In this document: positions 35,527 through 46,890 of the stretch, one piece after another
Position numbering within the stretch: the stretch's first letter is position 1
How the letters are laid out: each line of letters begins with the position of its first letter
Assembly (NCBI RefSeq): GCF_001625215.2
Contig: NC_030387.2
Coordinates: forward strand, 31,891,606 to 31,955,605
DNA from: Daucus carota subsp. sativus
Lineage: Eukaryota > Streptophyta > Magnoliopsida > Apiales > Apiaceae
Direction of reading: 5' to 3'
Length of the DNA: 64,000 nucleotides
Program-made: the position numbers and the translations under genes
Notes under the pieces: model-generated
What the model was told of the DNA's origin: nothing
What the model saw: the letters and a program-made list of their open reading frames with translations, nothing else
Database searches by the model: none

Positions 35527-35607
35527 ATGAGAGAGGGAGAGATTGAGAGAGAGAGAGAGAGGGAGATTTGAGAGAGAGAGAGGGAGAGAATCATGAGAGA
35601 GAGAGTA
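35527..35607. repeat. GA-rich tract before the DUF863 gene
   Basis: About 80 bases of (GA)n interrupted by gg, tt and atcat. It lies 800-900 bases before the main ATG and some 200 bases before the likely leader exon. GA tracts of this kind are bound by plant BPC (GAGA-binding) factors. Confidence 0.75.
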
Positions 35608-36197
35608 TTATATGTGTCTGCAGCTGATCAGATAGTGACCCACTAGATCATTGTAATTTATTTCTTAAATTGTACTCCTACTTTTCTCTGTGTTCAATTG
35701 TGATAGTGAAAGTCATCCACTTTGGTTGTATAATACTAGTATATCACAACTCTTCTATATGGAATTTATGGGCTTTTTGTATAATTCTATATAATCCTCT
35801 CTCTTCTAGAGCTTGACCCAATTGCAGACTCTGACTCTTCATGGCTTTCTGCTACTGATTCTTGAATTTCTTGTGGAGCTTTCAAAAGGGTTTGTGCCTT
35901 TGTGGGCTCAACTTGGATTCTTGGTAAATTTCCTTCCTTATCAATATTATATTATGATATTTCTATTTGTTTTATTGCATAATTTATCTTTTCTTACATT
36001 ATAATCCTTATTGTAACTGTTTTATGAAAATATTCTGTGCTTTAAACAAATTCTTTAGTCTTTAGTGAAATTTTTGGAGATTTATAGTTTGATAATTGTT
36101 GTGGCTATTTTTGAAGTGATATATGTATGTATATGTATATGCAGTTTTGGGTTCTTTCCTTTGTTTAATAGGCTTGGTAAGATAGCGTAGTACCTGA

Positions 36198-36293
36198 ATG
36201 AGTTCCCAAGTCAACCTCATATTAGATTTCCTTCAATTGATGTTAGTTGTTGATAAAAGAAGATTCTGCGACTCTCGTCTGCTTAATGCTTAA
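36198..36293 (+). CDS. Upstream ORF 1 in the DUF863 leader
   Basis: A 31-aa ORF starting MSSQVNLILDFLQLM. Its stop lies inside the start of the next uORF (8-base overlap). It sits after a likely leader acceptor (tttgtttaatag near 36170), so it is in the mature mRNA if that splice is used. Confidence 0.4.
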   Translation: MSSQVNLILDFLQLMLVVDKRRFCDSRLLNA

Positions 36294-36366
36294 GGGAGAC
36301 GATTTGAGTGCTCTTGCAAGTTATAGAATTGAGATGCTTCGACATTGTCTTACAATTGATTATTAA
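36286..36366 (+). CDS. Upstream ORF 2 in the DUF863 leader
   Basis: A 26-aa ORF, starting MLKGDDLSALASYRIEM and ending with HCLTIDY, then TAA. It stops 48 bases before the main ATG. A stop so close to the main start, with a compact C-terminus, is what regulatory peptide uORFs look like. Conservation cannot be judged here. Confidence 0.45.
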   Translation: MLKGDDLSALASYRIEMLRHCLTIDY

Positions 36367-36414
36367 ATCCCTAACTTTTGTATCAGTCCAGTGGTGCTCA
36401 GTCTCGTTGCCGCA

Positions 36415-39400
36415 ATGGCAACTAAATTACATTCCAAGGCATACTTTCCTGGATATTATTCAAGGGATCTTAGTAATGCGGGCAATGGGATGTGGGCACT
36501 TTATGATGAAGGCAAAAGCTTTCAGAATGAGCAAGTAAATGACTCATTCTTGGCAAGTTCAACTGTGGATAGATACATAGGATACAACAAAGAGAAAGTG
36601 AGGCAAACTATATTGAAGCATGAGTTGGTGTTCAGAGAACAGGTATGAGTATGACTGTTTCAGTTTTGTTTCTCAGTTCATGAAGCTTGTCTTATACTAT
36701 GTCATTTAAACTGATTCCATTTGTTTTTATCAATTATAGAGAAATAAGAAATGATTTGCTGAGAACTAAGGTTTCATTTTCTCCAACTAGAGGAATGTAT
36801 ATAGTTGAACAGAAGGAGATTTCAACAAATGAACTTGTAACTTTATTTATCATGTTTCTCTTATTATTATTTGCATTGCCTGTCATTTGTCTTCCAGCTT
36901 CAAGAACTCCACCGCTTATATAGAAGGCAGAGGGACTTGATGAATGAATTTGGAAGGAGAGAATCACACAAATCTTTGTTGCTTGCTGAAACACCAAAAC
37001 ATAGTTTTCCTACACTGCAAAATTCTTATAAAGATGACAGTTATATATCCCGCATTTCTGATTCTTACATGGTAAAAGGTAAGGTACCATCCAATGACAG
37101 GACACACATGAAGGACTATGAATTTCTCAAGCCCGAATACAAGTTTCAGAAGAAAATGTTTGAACTTGAAGTGAATGATGAACTATCCACAAAAGATGGA
37201 GAAAAACGGGAAGAAAGAAATTTAAATAATCCGTCTTTGTCCAGCTTAGATATGAATTTGTGTCCTGGAAGTGTTTCAAACAGCCAGAGCAATAGGGATG
37301 CTAATAGATATGTTGTGAATTCAAAGAGAAACAATAACTTGGTCGACTTAAACGAACCGATATGGGTTGATGAATCATCCACTAGAGACCCTCCGAGGAA
37401 TGTGGAAATATCCGTCAATCTGGAGGACGTAAGAGAGCGGGATATATTTGGGAATTCAAGCTTAAAGTCCCAGTCTGTATCTAAAGAATCATACCAAAGC
37501 TGCCATGGAGAAAAGGATGAGAAAAGTGTTTTCAACACTATACAGTCAGAAAGCCTCAAGAGTGGGAATTGGCACTTATCTCGCAACTCTAAATCTGGTA
37601 CAGATATTTTAGGAGGTATTCAATATTATCTGTGTGTCTTTTAAAGCTATATGATATTAGTTTGACTAAAGGACTCATGCTTTTTGCAATCCTTCTTTCA
37701 ATTATATCACTTAGTTAGAAAAGGGATAGTGCCTTCCACCTCATTGTGACCATATCCACCAAGTTTCCAAAGGCCATTTATATAGAGATCAAGTGTAATG
37801 ACACTAATTTGAACTGTTCAATTAAACTCTATGGAACGCCTGTACCTTTAACCCTGTAGAGAGGATTCATTATATTACAGCACTGCAGTGGAGAGAAAGA
37901 GGGAACGAACCTGTTACTGACTTTTTCTTACAAGATTTAGTTCCTTTTCCATTGGTTAGTGGCTTTTTACTCTAGACATAATCACCAACCCTTTATAACA
38001 TGACTAAATTGATGCTTGGTGGCATTTAACAAGCCGAAATTAAAGCTTTTGTTTTGTTAGTCTATATTTTACATGATTATATTTGAGTATTTTATACGAT
38101 TTATAAGTTAATTCTATATCTATGTTATGTTGATGCCAAGATTGGAATAATTAAAAATCTCCAAGATTTTATTTTATTTTTGCTGAATTGTAGTCTGAGG
38201 ATCATTACGTCACGCTTTTGGAGATGTTTTAAAAAGAGAATTATGTATAAAAAATCAACCCTTCTATCCAATCTCCCTTAAATTTTTCTTTTTAATATTT
38301 GGGAAATAATCTTATATGTTTTTTACCTTTTTCTTTAGTTTCTTCAAATTTTTGAAAGTGTTGGAAAGCTTTAGTGTAGCCATCTAAGAGTGTATGATAG
38401 CTTTTGTGGTATTATGCTTTCATATCTAATGTGTTTTCTTTTATCAATCTCTGGTGGTTCATCTTGCAGTAGAAAGTTGTACTTTGACTATAATTCTTTA
38501 TTTGTCATTCACTACTAAACTGTCAGTAACATATCTGATTCCGGTCTTGTCAGGGCAAACAAGGTTAGATGAACATACTTCCCTCAGTAAGATTGCCGAT
38601 GAGCGTTCATCTAAATTCTTTGAATATTCACAAGCTGATCCTAGGAAAGGCCATGATGCTCGGAAATTATTTGTCTTGGATGAAAGTAATGAAGCACCCC
38701 AGAAAATGAAAACAATTTTTGGTGTTCAAGTTTCTGAAGGAAACCTAAATAGATCTACTAATACTTGGTACTTACCTAGTTCTCGACCCCTTATTCAAGG
38801 ATTTGATGCTATAGATTCTGAGTCTTCTTGTGCATCTCCCAGAGGAAAAATATGCAGTTCACTGGCTCAGAATATCGTGTCATCTCAGGATAATTCCGGG
38901 CATCGCACTTTATCTCCTTTTAATGGGAGGCCTCCTAGTTCTGCCATGCACATGGCAGAGCTTTCAGGAGAAAAAGGCACTAACAGTTTGAGACTACTTC
39001 CGGGATCAAATTTTGGAGCATCCCATCAGAGTGCACTCTCTTTTGGTTCTAATTCAAGTAAACAGCATGGATATCTGGATTTGAATACCTATGTTGCAGC
39101 TGCAAACAATTTTCAAAACAAGGTGGTTGCCAAACAAGATTCTGTGTTCGCAGATACAATAACTCATAGTACCGAGTCTATTGATAAACAGATTAAACCA
39201 GAAGTTACTTATCAGATGAGTTTGGACTCATTGCAGACTCACTCTCACCATTTCTTCAATAAAGCTGAAACTGTAAAGGGCCCCTTTAAGGACTTCACAT
39301 CAGCAACATGTGGTTCTGACTTTGAAAGAAAAAGAGCTGCCGATAGTAATTCAAGATATAACGGTAAAAAGTTGGGTGATGATACTTTTCACGTGCCTCA

Positions 39401-40514
39401 CTTTCCGAAGGTTCTGGTTTCTCCAATATGCCGCTCCAAACCAATTCATGATGTGTCCAACCTTGACTGTGATGGAGCCTCTAAAGTTTGTACCCAAAAT
39501 TTAAAATCTGTTGGCCAACACAAGGAGACATATTCAATTGCAGATTATAGACTAAACAATCATTTTTCTGGTCGAAGACCTCAAATAGATTTAAATTTGA
39601 CTCTGAATGAAGAAGAGACCCCATCTATACCCTCTGTTTCTGCCACTGTTGTGAAGATTGCGGCGACAGAGATTGATTTGGAGGCTCCTGCAGTTATTGA
39701 GTCTGATACTGATGTTTCCTTTGAAGCAGATCTTATAGAGAAGAAAACTGGGAAGTGCTCGAGAGTCTCGTCAGATGACTTTATGTATGATGAAATTTCC
39801 AAGATTGCAGCAGAGGCAATAATCAGCATCTCATCATCCCAGTTGGATCTTGCTGATCTTACTACAGAAGCTTTGCCTCCTCAACGCCTCCTGTGGTTGT
39901 CTGAAGTTATTTCTTCTTACGAAGGAAGTGATCATGATAGTGAAATTACCAAAGTTGTCTTAACTAATGTGGATGATACGTTTGATGAGGAAACTGTTCC
40001 CCAAGGCATGGATTACTTTGAGTTTATGACACTAAATTTGCAAGAAAGCAAGGTAGAGGATTACTGTGATCAGCCATATGTTCTGAACAATCGTGATGAC
40101 GGAGATACTAGAGTCACTTCAGGAGCGAAACGGGGCCGAAGAAGACAAGCAAAAAGGGGAAGGCAGCTCAGGGACTTTCAAAGGGACATATTGCCTGGTC
40201 TTGTTTCTCTGTCAAGGCGTGAGGTGACCGAGGATCTGCAGACCATTGAAGAGATTTTTAAAGCTTCAGGTCAGAGTTGGCAGTCACGTTTCTCACGGAG
40301 GAGGACTGCTAGAAATGGAAGGGGGAGGAAGCGTTTGGGGGATTTGACTCCTTCACCAACAGAGACATTAAGTTGCCTGCCTCCACCAGAACAGCAGCCT
40401 ATTTGTAGGGAATTGGAAGTTGAGGATAGAAACCTAACAGGGTGGGGAAAGAGGACGCGGCGTCTGCCAAGGCAGAGGTGCTCTGGTAATCATACTACTA
40501 TGTTAAATTGTTGA
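36415..40514 (+). CDS. DUF863 family protein, three coding exons
   Basis: Exons 36415-36642, 36898-37615 and 38554-40514 join in frame to 968 aa. The N-terminus MATKLHSKAYFPGYYSRDLS and the helix KHELVFREQLQELHRLYRRQ are hallmarks of plant DUF863 proteins. Further on come two VDLNEP/LDLN-type motifs, RRPQIDLNLTLNEEE, and the C-terminal block PQGMDYFEFMTLNLQESKVE, RRGR/KRGRQLRDFQRDILPG and LVSLSRREVTEDLQTIEEI. The basic stretches near residues 850-870 look like nuclear localisation signals, and the LDLNL/DLNEP motifs resemble EAR repression motifs. Both readings are inference, and the family has no firmly established function. A spliced leader with two uORFs precedes the ATG; the first leader exon likely ends at a GTAAAT donor near 35921. 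Confidence 0.92.
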
Positions 40515-41065
40515 CATACACTCTCAGGATTTTCAATTGAGAAATTACAGTCAAGTTTGGAGCAAGGATTAAACTGTGCAGGTGCCATCATATCAGCACT
40601 GATGACATAAATTCTCATGTTTGGGCAAGAGTAGTAAAAGCATGTGAGACCCTTGGAAAGTCCTCGTCTTGCGCCTTTTTTCAGTTCACGGATCAAACCG
40701 TACGTTCTTGTTTAGTTTTAGCAAGTTCTGCAGTCATTGCTGTACATGTGCACTGTTATGTTCTTTAGGAATTTATTCAGGGAGTGGTCAATAATAAAGA
40801 GGCCTTTTCAGGAATATAAACTTGACAAGTATTCAGCATCTGAGTGTAATATACATGGATTTACATGATGTTCTTGTGTTTTATTACCTTTTTCTTTGTT
40901 ATTAAGCAGTAATAACGTGTTTTTTAGTGCATCTATCTTCATATGCTATAACAATGTGTAACGTTGCAAGAAAGAGTAGAGATAAAGTTATAAGGCCTGT
41001 TATAGCATAAAAATCATAACATAAAAAATAAACTACTGCTGTCATAACTAAAAAATTATAAAAGG
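40515..41065. other. DUF863 3' flank
   Basis: Probably 3' untranslated sequence for the first few hundred bases (aataaa-like signals near 40793), then AT-rich spacer to the tRNA gene. Nothing else recognised. Confidence 0.4.
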
Positions 41066-41137
41066 AGGTCCTACCGGGAGTCGAACCCAGGTCGCTGGAT
41101 TCAAAGTCCAGAGTGCTAACCACTACACCATAGAACC
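41066..41137 (-). tRNA. tRNA-Gln (anticodon UUG), copy 1
   Basis: The minus strand reads GGTTCTATGGTGTAGTGG with a full cloverleaf. The anticodon stem CTGGA/TCCAG closes the loop CTTTGAA (anticodon TTG), and the T-arm is CTGGGTTCGACTCCCGG. The acceptor stem pairs GGTTCTA with TAGGACC, with G-U pairs. No intron. T-runs follow as Pol III terminator, and an upstream CAA motif (tatcaaaag) is typical of plant tRNA genes. Confidence 0.95.
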
Positions 41138-42610
41138 ACTTTTGATAAACAAATATAGAGATTAGATAAATATAAAATACTCTATTTTTAATTTGAGGAT
41201 ATATAACCCGATATTAGGGTTTAACAGTAGATGACAAATCATCATGGAGTCCAGGAACAAGAAAAGAAGCTATGGATGATATTTCTCTCTCACGCACACA
41301 TGCAGGGTGAGTTGAGCATGAATGTGCTTGATTGCTTTGTTTTGGATTTTATTTATAAATGAGAAATCATTGTTTTTCTATATATTTGTTATTATTTTGT
41401 ACTGTATAAATTAACTGCGTTGCTGTCTTCTTATATTTGTTTTTAATCTCGGTTTCTTAGTAGAATCAGATGCTGTTAGGTGCACAATTTGTGTAAATAA
41501 TAGTTTGCCGTTTCTATTTTTATTTAGTTCTTCAATTGAATACTCATATAGTCATATGTATATGTAGCTGTTTTAAGTTACAAAACCTTATTTGAATACC
41601 AAGTGCGGGAAAAATTTGTCACAGCTATATATTTTACAGTTGTCGGCGGCAATGGTCTTTATATAGTCATATTGGCGTGGTTTGTGTAATTATAATTGGT
41701 GATTTGCATTATCAGGACCGGTGATTTGTATTGTTAATGTGATTGGTGATTTGTAGATGGTTTATAGGCTAGAACATTGTGTAGCGGAACATAACTTGAT
41801 TAATTATTGGATTGTAAGACCCCTTTCTATGTGGGAGTCATGTGCACTGGGTAGGACCTCTAACATGTGAACATCAGACTTGAATGTGAACTTTCTGAGC
41901 CTAGTTATGATTGTGTGAACATCGGACTTAAATGTGAACTTTCGGAGCCTAGTTAGGATTGAATGATGTTGATATTGACTTGTCTAAGATTAATTTTCCT
42001 GCTTCAAGAGGAAGTTACTTTACATCCTATGTTTAACAAGATATATTAATCAGAAGGACTGAAAGTGGTCACTTCTTGGAAATATAGGCTTAAGTTACCT
42101 TCATGGCAACCACCATCCTGAACAATTATAAGCAACATACTTTTAGCGGAAAAAAATTGTTGGATGGTAAAAATCCTAGGAGTGACTTTTCCGCTAGAAG
42201 ACACAAGACACTGTAGCCCCCTGCATTTTCATCAAAATCAAGGGTTAATGCCTTCCCGCGAAAGCTATTGTTTATTATTGTTGTTGTAGTTTGCATTAGT
42301 ATTCCCATACATATGTGATCATCCAGGAACTCATGGGATACGGGATAACTTTTATGTGTTCATAGAATTCTATGCCTGCACCTTACAATGGTATCCTTCT
42401 ATGCATTACACTATAAAATGTGTGCATTACTAGCTTTCAAAATCCATTTTTGCAATTTAAAATCAGTAAAAAAAAAAGATTGATCCATTTTATTGAACAT
42501 GTAAATCTTTACTCTATAATTTAGAACGTAAGTTGTATATCAGACACACACCTACCTGTTCTTACGTGGCTTCATGTTTAATTACTTCTGAGCTACATGA
42601 AAAATAAAAA
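41138..42610. other. Spacer between the two tRNA-Gln genes
   Basis: It holds a two-unit direct repeat with 48-bp period at 41866-41960 (tgtgaacatc, then ggactt/agactt, aatgtgaacttt and gagcctagtta). No ORF of interest. The flanks of the two tRNA genes do not resemble each other outside the genes. Confidence 0.5.
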
Positions 42611-42682
42611 AGGTCCTACCGGGAGTCGAACCCAGGTCGCTGGATTCAAAGTCCAGAGTGCTAACCACTACACCATAGAACC
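42611..42682 (-). tRNA. tRNA-Gln (anticodon UUG), copy 2
   Basis: Identical over its whole length to copy 1, on the same strand 1.5 kb away. T-runs follow (GGACCTTTTTATTTTT on the minus strand) and a CAA motif precedes it (acatcaatt). Confidence 0.95.
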
Positions 42683-43874
42683 AATTGATGTGACTGGTCT
42701 TGGGGATAGAAATAATACCTAGGCACATAACTCTCTTACACTGATGCCACGCACTGAGTAGGTCCAAGTTCTGAGTTGATTACAAATTACAGCAAGGAAT
42801 TATGTTATTTTCCAGTCTTCGACCATATCCAAAATTTCATAGAACACATATTTCAGGATGAATTACGCACGATGGGTTTGTTTTTTCTTAAATGTTAAAT
42901 ATGTGTCTTTTTATATTTGTTTATTCACCTTGAAGAACTGCTCCTGCTTCCTTTGTTGTTTTAATCTTCATGTGGTGATAGAAGCTGTCAGGCAGCGCAC
43001 TTGGTTTGGTCTGTTGTTCTTTTTTCTGTTCTCCGGTCTGTTCTTATTCTCTCACAAGTCAATTCATATATATACTGTAATACAAAGTTGGTTGCATCAA
43101 ACATTCTGAAATTGACCTGTTTAAATTTTTTACTGCTGTCCAAAGGGCAAAGAGTTACTTCACAGGCAATTTTTTTTGACTCGTAGGAAGAGGGGGATAT
43201 CAGATATGATCCTGAGGTCATTTTAACAGCACTTACATATAAAAAAAACTCGTCACTAATTCTTATATTCATCCGATGTTTAATGATTATTACAATCGAG
43301 TGAACTCAAAGTGGCTAGTTTTCAAAGTATATTTTATGTTCCTTATCTGGCAACCCTTAGACTGTTTATGCAACTACAGTATAGTTAGATATATTTATGT
43401 TCACTATTGCTTGTTTCATCATTATGTTAGAAATTAATATTTCCATATGCGATCATCTGTACATTGATGTTTGATTGTTTAATAGTGCAAGGTTAGTTTA
43501 ATTATGAGTAAATGACAAAGGGGTGGCCAGAGTTTTTCAAAATTTGCAAAACTCCGGCCACCCCTTTGTCATTTACTCTTTAATTATATACTAGTATTCC
43601 ACCAGTTCTATGAGAAAATTCCAACAAATATGGGGCCACTTTAATGATGTCATTTCATTCAGGGTTCTCTTTGCCTAACAGCATTTCATTACATTATTGC
43701 TTGCATGATAGTGTGAAATGTGTCGATTTTTAGCTTGGACATTCTTTTTATCCGATTAGAGACCGTTATATAACACTATTTAAAACATAAGACATAATGA
43801 TAATACTGAATTTAAACTTCTTTCGAATGCAACAAGATAATGGATCTTAGAACTGATGAGTGGAAAAAATTGTG
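42683..43874. other. Spacer between tRNA-Gln and the UGT gene
   Basis: Apart from the 73-bp palindromic element nothing is recognised. The last hundred or so bases are likely UGT 3' untranslated sequence. Confidence 0.4.
43506..43578. mobile_element. 73-bp palindromic element with 9-bp target duplication
   Basis: The arms open gagtaaatgacaaaggggtg and close with its exact inverse around a short AT loop, leaving a stem of roughly 33 pairs with one or two mismatches. A perfect 9-bp direct repeat, tttaattat, flanks it (43497-43505 and 43579-43587). The duplication length suggests mobilisation by a Mutator-type transposase. Confidence 0.8.
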
Positions 43875-45251
43875 TTACTTGATATTCTTATTCTTCCATA
43901 TCTGGATGAGTTCAATCACTCCTTTGTGAGAACTCCCACCATTTGCTACCGCTGCTCGAGCATTTTCCCTGATTTTTATCACCTGTGCTCTTAGCATTTC
44001 ATTACCCATAACCTCTCTAATCTTTTCACTGATTTCCGTCCCTTTTACCACCATTTCCCCTCCCCACCCCCAATTTGCAGCCCATATTCCTAGCCCTCGT
44101 TTACTCAATACATATGCGTTCATCTTCTGGTCTCCATGCTGGGGCCAAGCTAAAATGGGAACACCATGCCATGCGGCCTCAGTAACAGAATTCCATCCAC
44201 AGTGACTTACAAACCCACCAACTGCTGGGTGACTCAATATCTGTTCTTGATTCACCCATTGGTTAACTACCAATCCTTTATCCTTCCCCTTCTTCATAAA
44301 CTCCTCGTCAACAAGCTCATCCAACACCTTTCCATCCTCTCTATCAACTTTCTTTTCCTTCACTACCCAAATGAACCTACACTCGCTCCTCAGCAAGCCG
44401 TCAGCCAGTTCCTTGTTTTGCTCCCTGGAAATGGCAGTCCTACTCCCAAAGCTTACAAATACAACTGAATTCATCGGTTGGCCATCAAGCCATGTTAGTG
44501 ACCGGCTCCTCTCAAAACCGCATGGTTCAAATGGCCCTATGGCTGTCACTGGTGGCAACCTTGTTATTACTTCACCAGCATTGAGGGCTACTAATGGTTC
44601 TTGTTCAAAATTTTCAAATGTATTGATTAGTATTCCATCTGCTTGTAGCATTGCTTTTCCATTCTCCATTAATTGGGTCCTAAACAAGCTATCCTTCTCA
44701 GAAAGTAATGGCGGAGGAATCCATGATATGGGCAGAGGCTGCATACCTGGGATCGTAAAAAGGTCATTTTCACCTCTTGAGCCAGCAATGGCATGGAAGG
44801 ACAGAAACAGTGTTGACATTTGGGCAGATGATGTGAAGAGGACATAGTTAGGAAGGTTAAGGGATTGCGTTACCGGGATAATGGTAGAGGCTAAGCTCAT
44901 GTCTGTTATGAGAGCAGAGAGAGATGAAGTTATGGAACATAATATGGGAGAAAGAAGGTGTGAAGAGCGACGAATGGCTTCATATTGAATATAGAAAGGA
45001 TCTTCTGAAGGGGAATCATATGGGACGAGAGGAAGTTGTGATGCGGTTATTTGAGGGTAAGTCGAGAAGAAGCAAGAAAGAGCCTGTGATTCAGCTAGTG
45101 AGACTGTTGTCTGTGCCGTGATCAGAGTGACTCTGACATTGTGGGATATAAGTGAAACAGCAAGACGAAGAAAGGGTGTTAGATGTCCCATACCAGAGCT
45201 GGGAATCAGAGCTACATGGGCATTATGATTGTGGTTATCAGAATTTGCCAT
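43875..45251 (-). CDS. UGT708-type UDP-glycosyltransferase, possible flavonoid C-glycosyltransferase
   Basis: An intronless 458-aa family 1 glycosyltransferase. The N-terminus VALIPSSGMGHLTPFLRLA carries the expected catalytic His23. The segment SEDPFYIQYEAIRRSSHLL has an Asp (about 84) in the DPF motif that I recall as characteristic of UGT708 C-glucosyltransferases of flavonoids. The PSPG sugar-donor box runs from WVNQEQILSHPAVGGFVSHC to AWPQHGDQ, and the final Gln is usual for UDP-glucose users. The trailing GLGIWAANWGWGGE is also UGT708-like. UGT708 enzymes of buckwheat, soybean and citrus attach glucose to carbon of 2-hydroxyflavanones or related phloretin-type acceptors in the cytosol. 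C- versus O-activity cannot be settled from sequence alone. The gene is complete with no odd features. Confidence 0.88.
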   Translation of the reverse strand: MANSDNHNHNAHVALIPSSGMGHLTPFLRLAVSLISHNVRVTLITAQTTVSLAESQALSCFFSTYPQITASQLPLVPYDSPSEDPFYIQYEAIRRSSHLLSPILCSITSSLSALITDMSLASTIIPVTQSLNLPNYVLFTSSAQMSTLFLSFHAIAGSRGENDLFTIPGMQPLPISWIPPPLLSEKDSLFRTQLMENGKAMLQADGILINTFENFEQEPLVALNAGEVITRLPPVTAIGPFEPCGFERSRSLTWLDGQPMNSVVFVSFGSRTAISREQNKELADGLLRSECRFIWVVKEKKVDREDGKVLDELVDEEFMKKGKDKGLVVNQWVNQEQILSHPAVGGFVSHCGWNSVTEAAWHGVPILAWPQHGDQKMNAYVLSKRGLGIWAANWGWGGEMVVKGTEISEKIREVMGNEMLRAQVIKIRENARAAVANGGSSHKGVIELIQIWKNKNIK

Positions 45252-46890
45252 TTTTCTCTGCAGAATGTAAATGGCAGTGTCAATTTAGGAATTTATGAAA
45301 GTATACAATATTCAGGCTTTGCAAATAGTCAAGCCTGGCAACTAGCTTTGACTTGGAAAACCATCTGCTTTTAGTGATCCACATATCTCCTGTATTATAT
45401 TTTAGTTAAATTTTAATGGATATTCAAAGATTTTATTTGTCAATTTTCGTGCAGCCCAAGCTACAATCAACAAGAAAAGTAGAAAACTTGTCTTCATCAT
45501 TCACATACCAAAGTAAGACGGTAGTTCTGAACTCTGCTTGCACTCATAGCTTTTTGAGACTATGTTTCTTCCTATTTAAATATCAATAACTGAGTGATTG
45601 CTGGCACAAGGACAACGAATTTTAAATGTTATCTGTATCGTTTATACATTCTGTAAATTGTATAACATTCAGGAATGCGTTAAAATGTGGAAATAATAAC
45701 GCATCATGTCCATTTAATCTGATTTTTCATTGTTTATCTGCTAAGCTCTAATAAATCATTGTTGCTGTCAATATCTTTGCAGCAGCCCCCGGCCCTTTCT
45801 GATAATGTGAGACCCTTTTTTGGTACGATGCTCACCCCTCATTCAGCACATCAACATCAAGAACGAAAAAACCAGATGACGGACCAGAAGTTCAGATAAA
45901 TGCACTCTGTCGCAGTGGCACAAGATTATATGGGTTGGGGAATATGACTTCTTGAATTGTAATAATGCATCCAGTGTCACAAGTGCTACAGCATAACACG
46001 CCAATGGATGGGACTCTTACTCATGCTGCGAGGGCAAGTAGACAATGATCCGCATTTTTATGAATTATTGAGGTATTTTATCCTGTCTAGAAAAATCTGG
46101 AATATCATAATTCATATGTGGCTCAGATGAGTTCTGTTTTTCTTGAATTAGTTCAATGACTATTATATGACCTTACACAACAAGAGGGATTAGCTTCACC
46201 TAGTCTTATTTTGAGAAAAAACAAGAAAATTATGTTTTATTAGGTAGGAGGAGGACAGGTTGATGTGGTATTATCCTAAAACTCTGCCAGCTTCTTGTCT
46301 GACTGATCACTAATGTCTCTTCAGGCTCTAACTTATGTTCAAGTGGTTTACTCAACTTGTTCTATAACAATCAGTTCACATTTGTTAAATCATTTTAATC
46401 AAACAAAGACATTCGCGGACCAATTTAAGAATTAGTGCTTATCCAAAGAGACTTGTCGTTACATAACCTGATTAGTTCTCTTTCAGGAAGGCGGGGTAGA
46501 ACGAGATGGTGGTAACCAATTTTGGACTAAGCACCAGGAAGCCTTTCAGCTCGTAAGTGGGGTTTAGTGATGATAGCTTACATAAATATCGACGCTGTTA
46601 AGTTTTTGACACGCTACCCTTGTTCTTGAATCAAACCGATTTCTGTACAGACCAATATTAAACTATACATTTGCGAAAATGAGCAACACTGATTACAACC
46701 CCACAAGTCACACATATAAGCTCTTTATTCTATCAATGGAGAAACAACAATACTTCCATCTTTATTTGATCAATAAACTGAATGTCATCACACACATTAT
46801 ACACCACCATGTCACCCTTTAAATCAACACAAATAACTATGGTGACATGATATATTAAAAATGAATGAAACTGAATACTGATTTCTTTCT
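45252..46890. other. Intergenic region between the UGT and CNGC2 genes
   Basis: It includes the UGT promoter at the left and CNGC2 3' flank at the right. No repeats or genes recognised. Confidence 0.4.

Larger units (their letters stand above)
32053..35800. other. Very AT-rich intergenic region with small repeats
   Basis: It has no supported gene. It contains a 65-bp-period direct repeat at 32.74-32.85 kb, three tiny retroposon-like footprints at 33.3-34.0 kb, a Stowaway-like MITE at 34.5 kb and a GA-rich tract at 35.5 kb next to the DUF863 gene. Confidence 0.5.

Noticed and set aside
41900-42310. Possible gene between the tRNA genes
   Set aside because: Only short open frames without motifs; the repeat there is non-coding.
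44371-44847. Plus-strand ORF of 158 codons
   Set aside because: It is a shadow of the UGT gene on the opposite strand.
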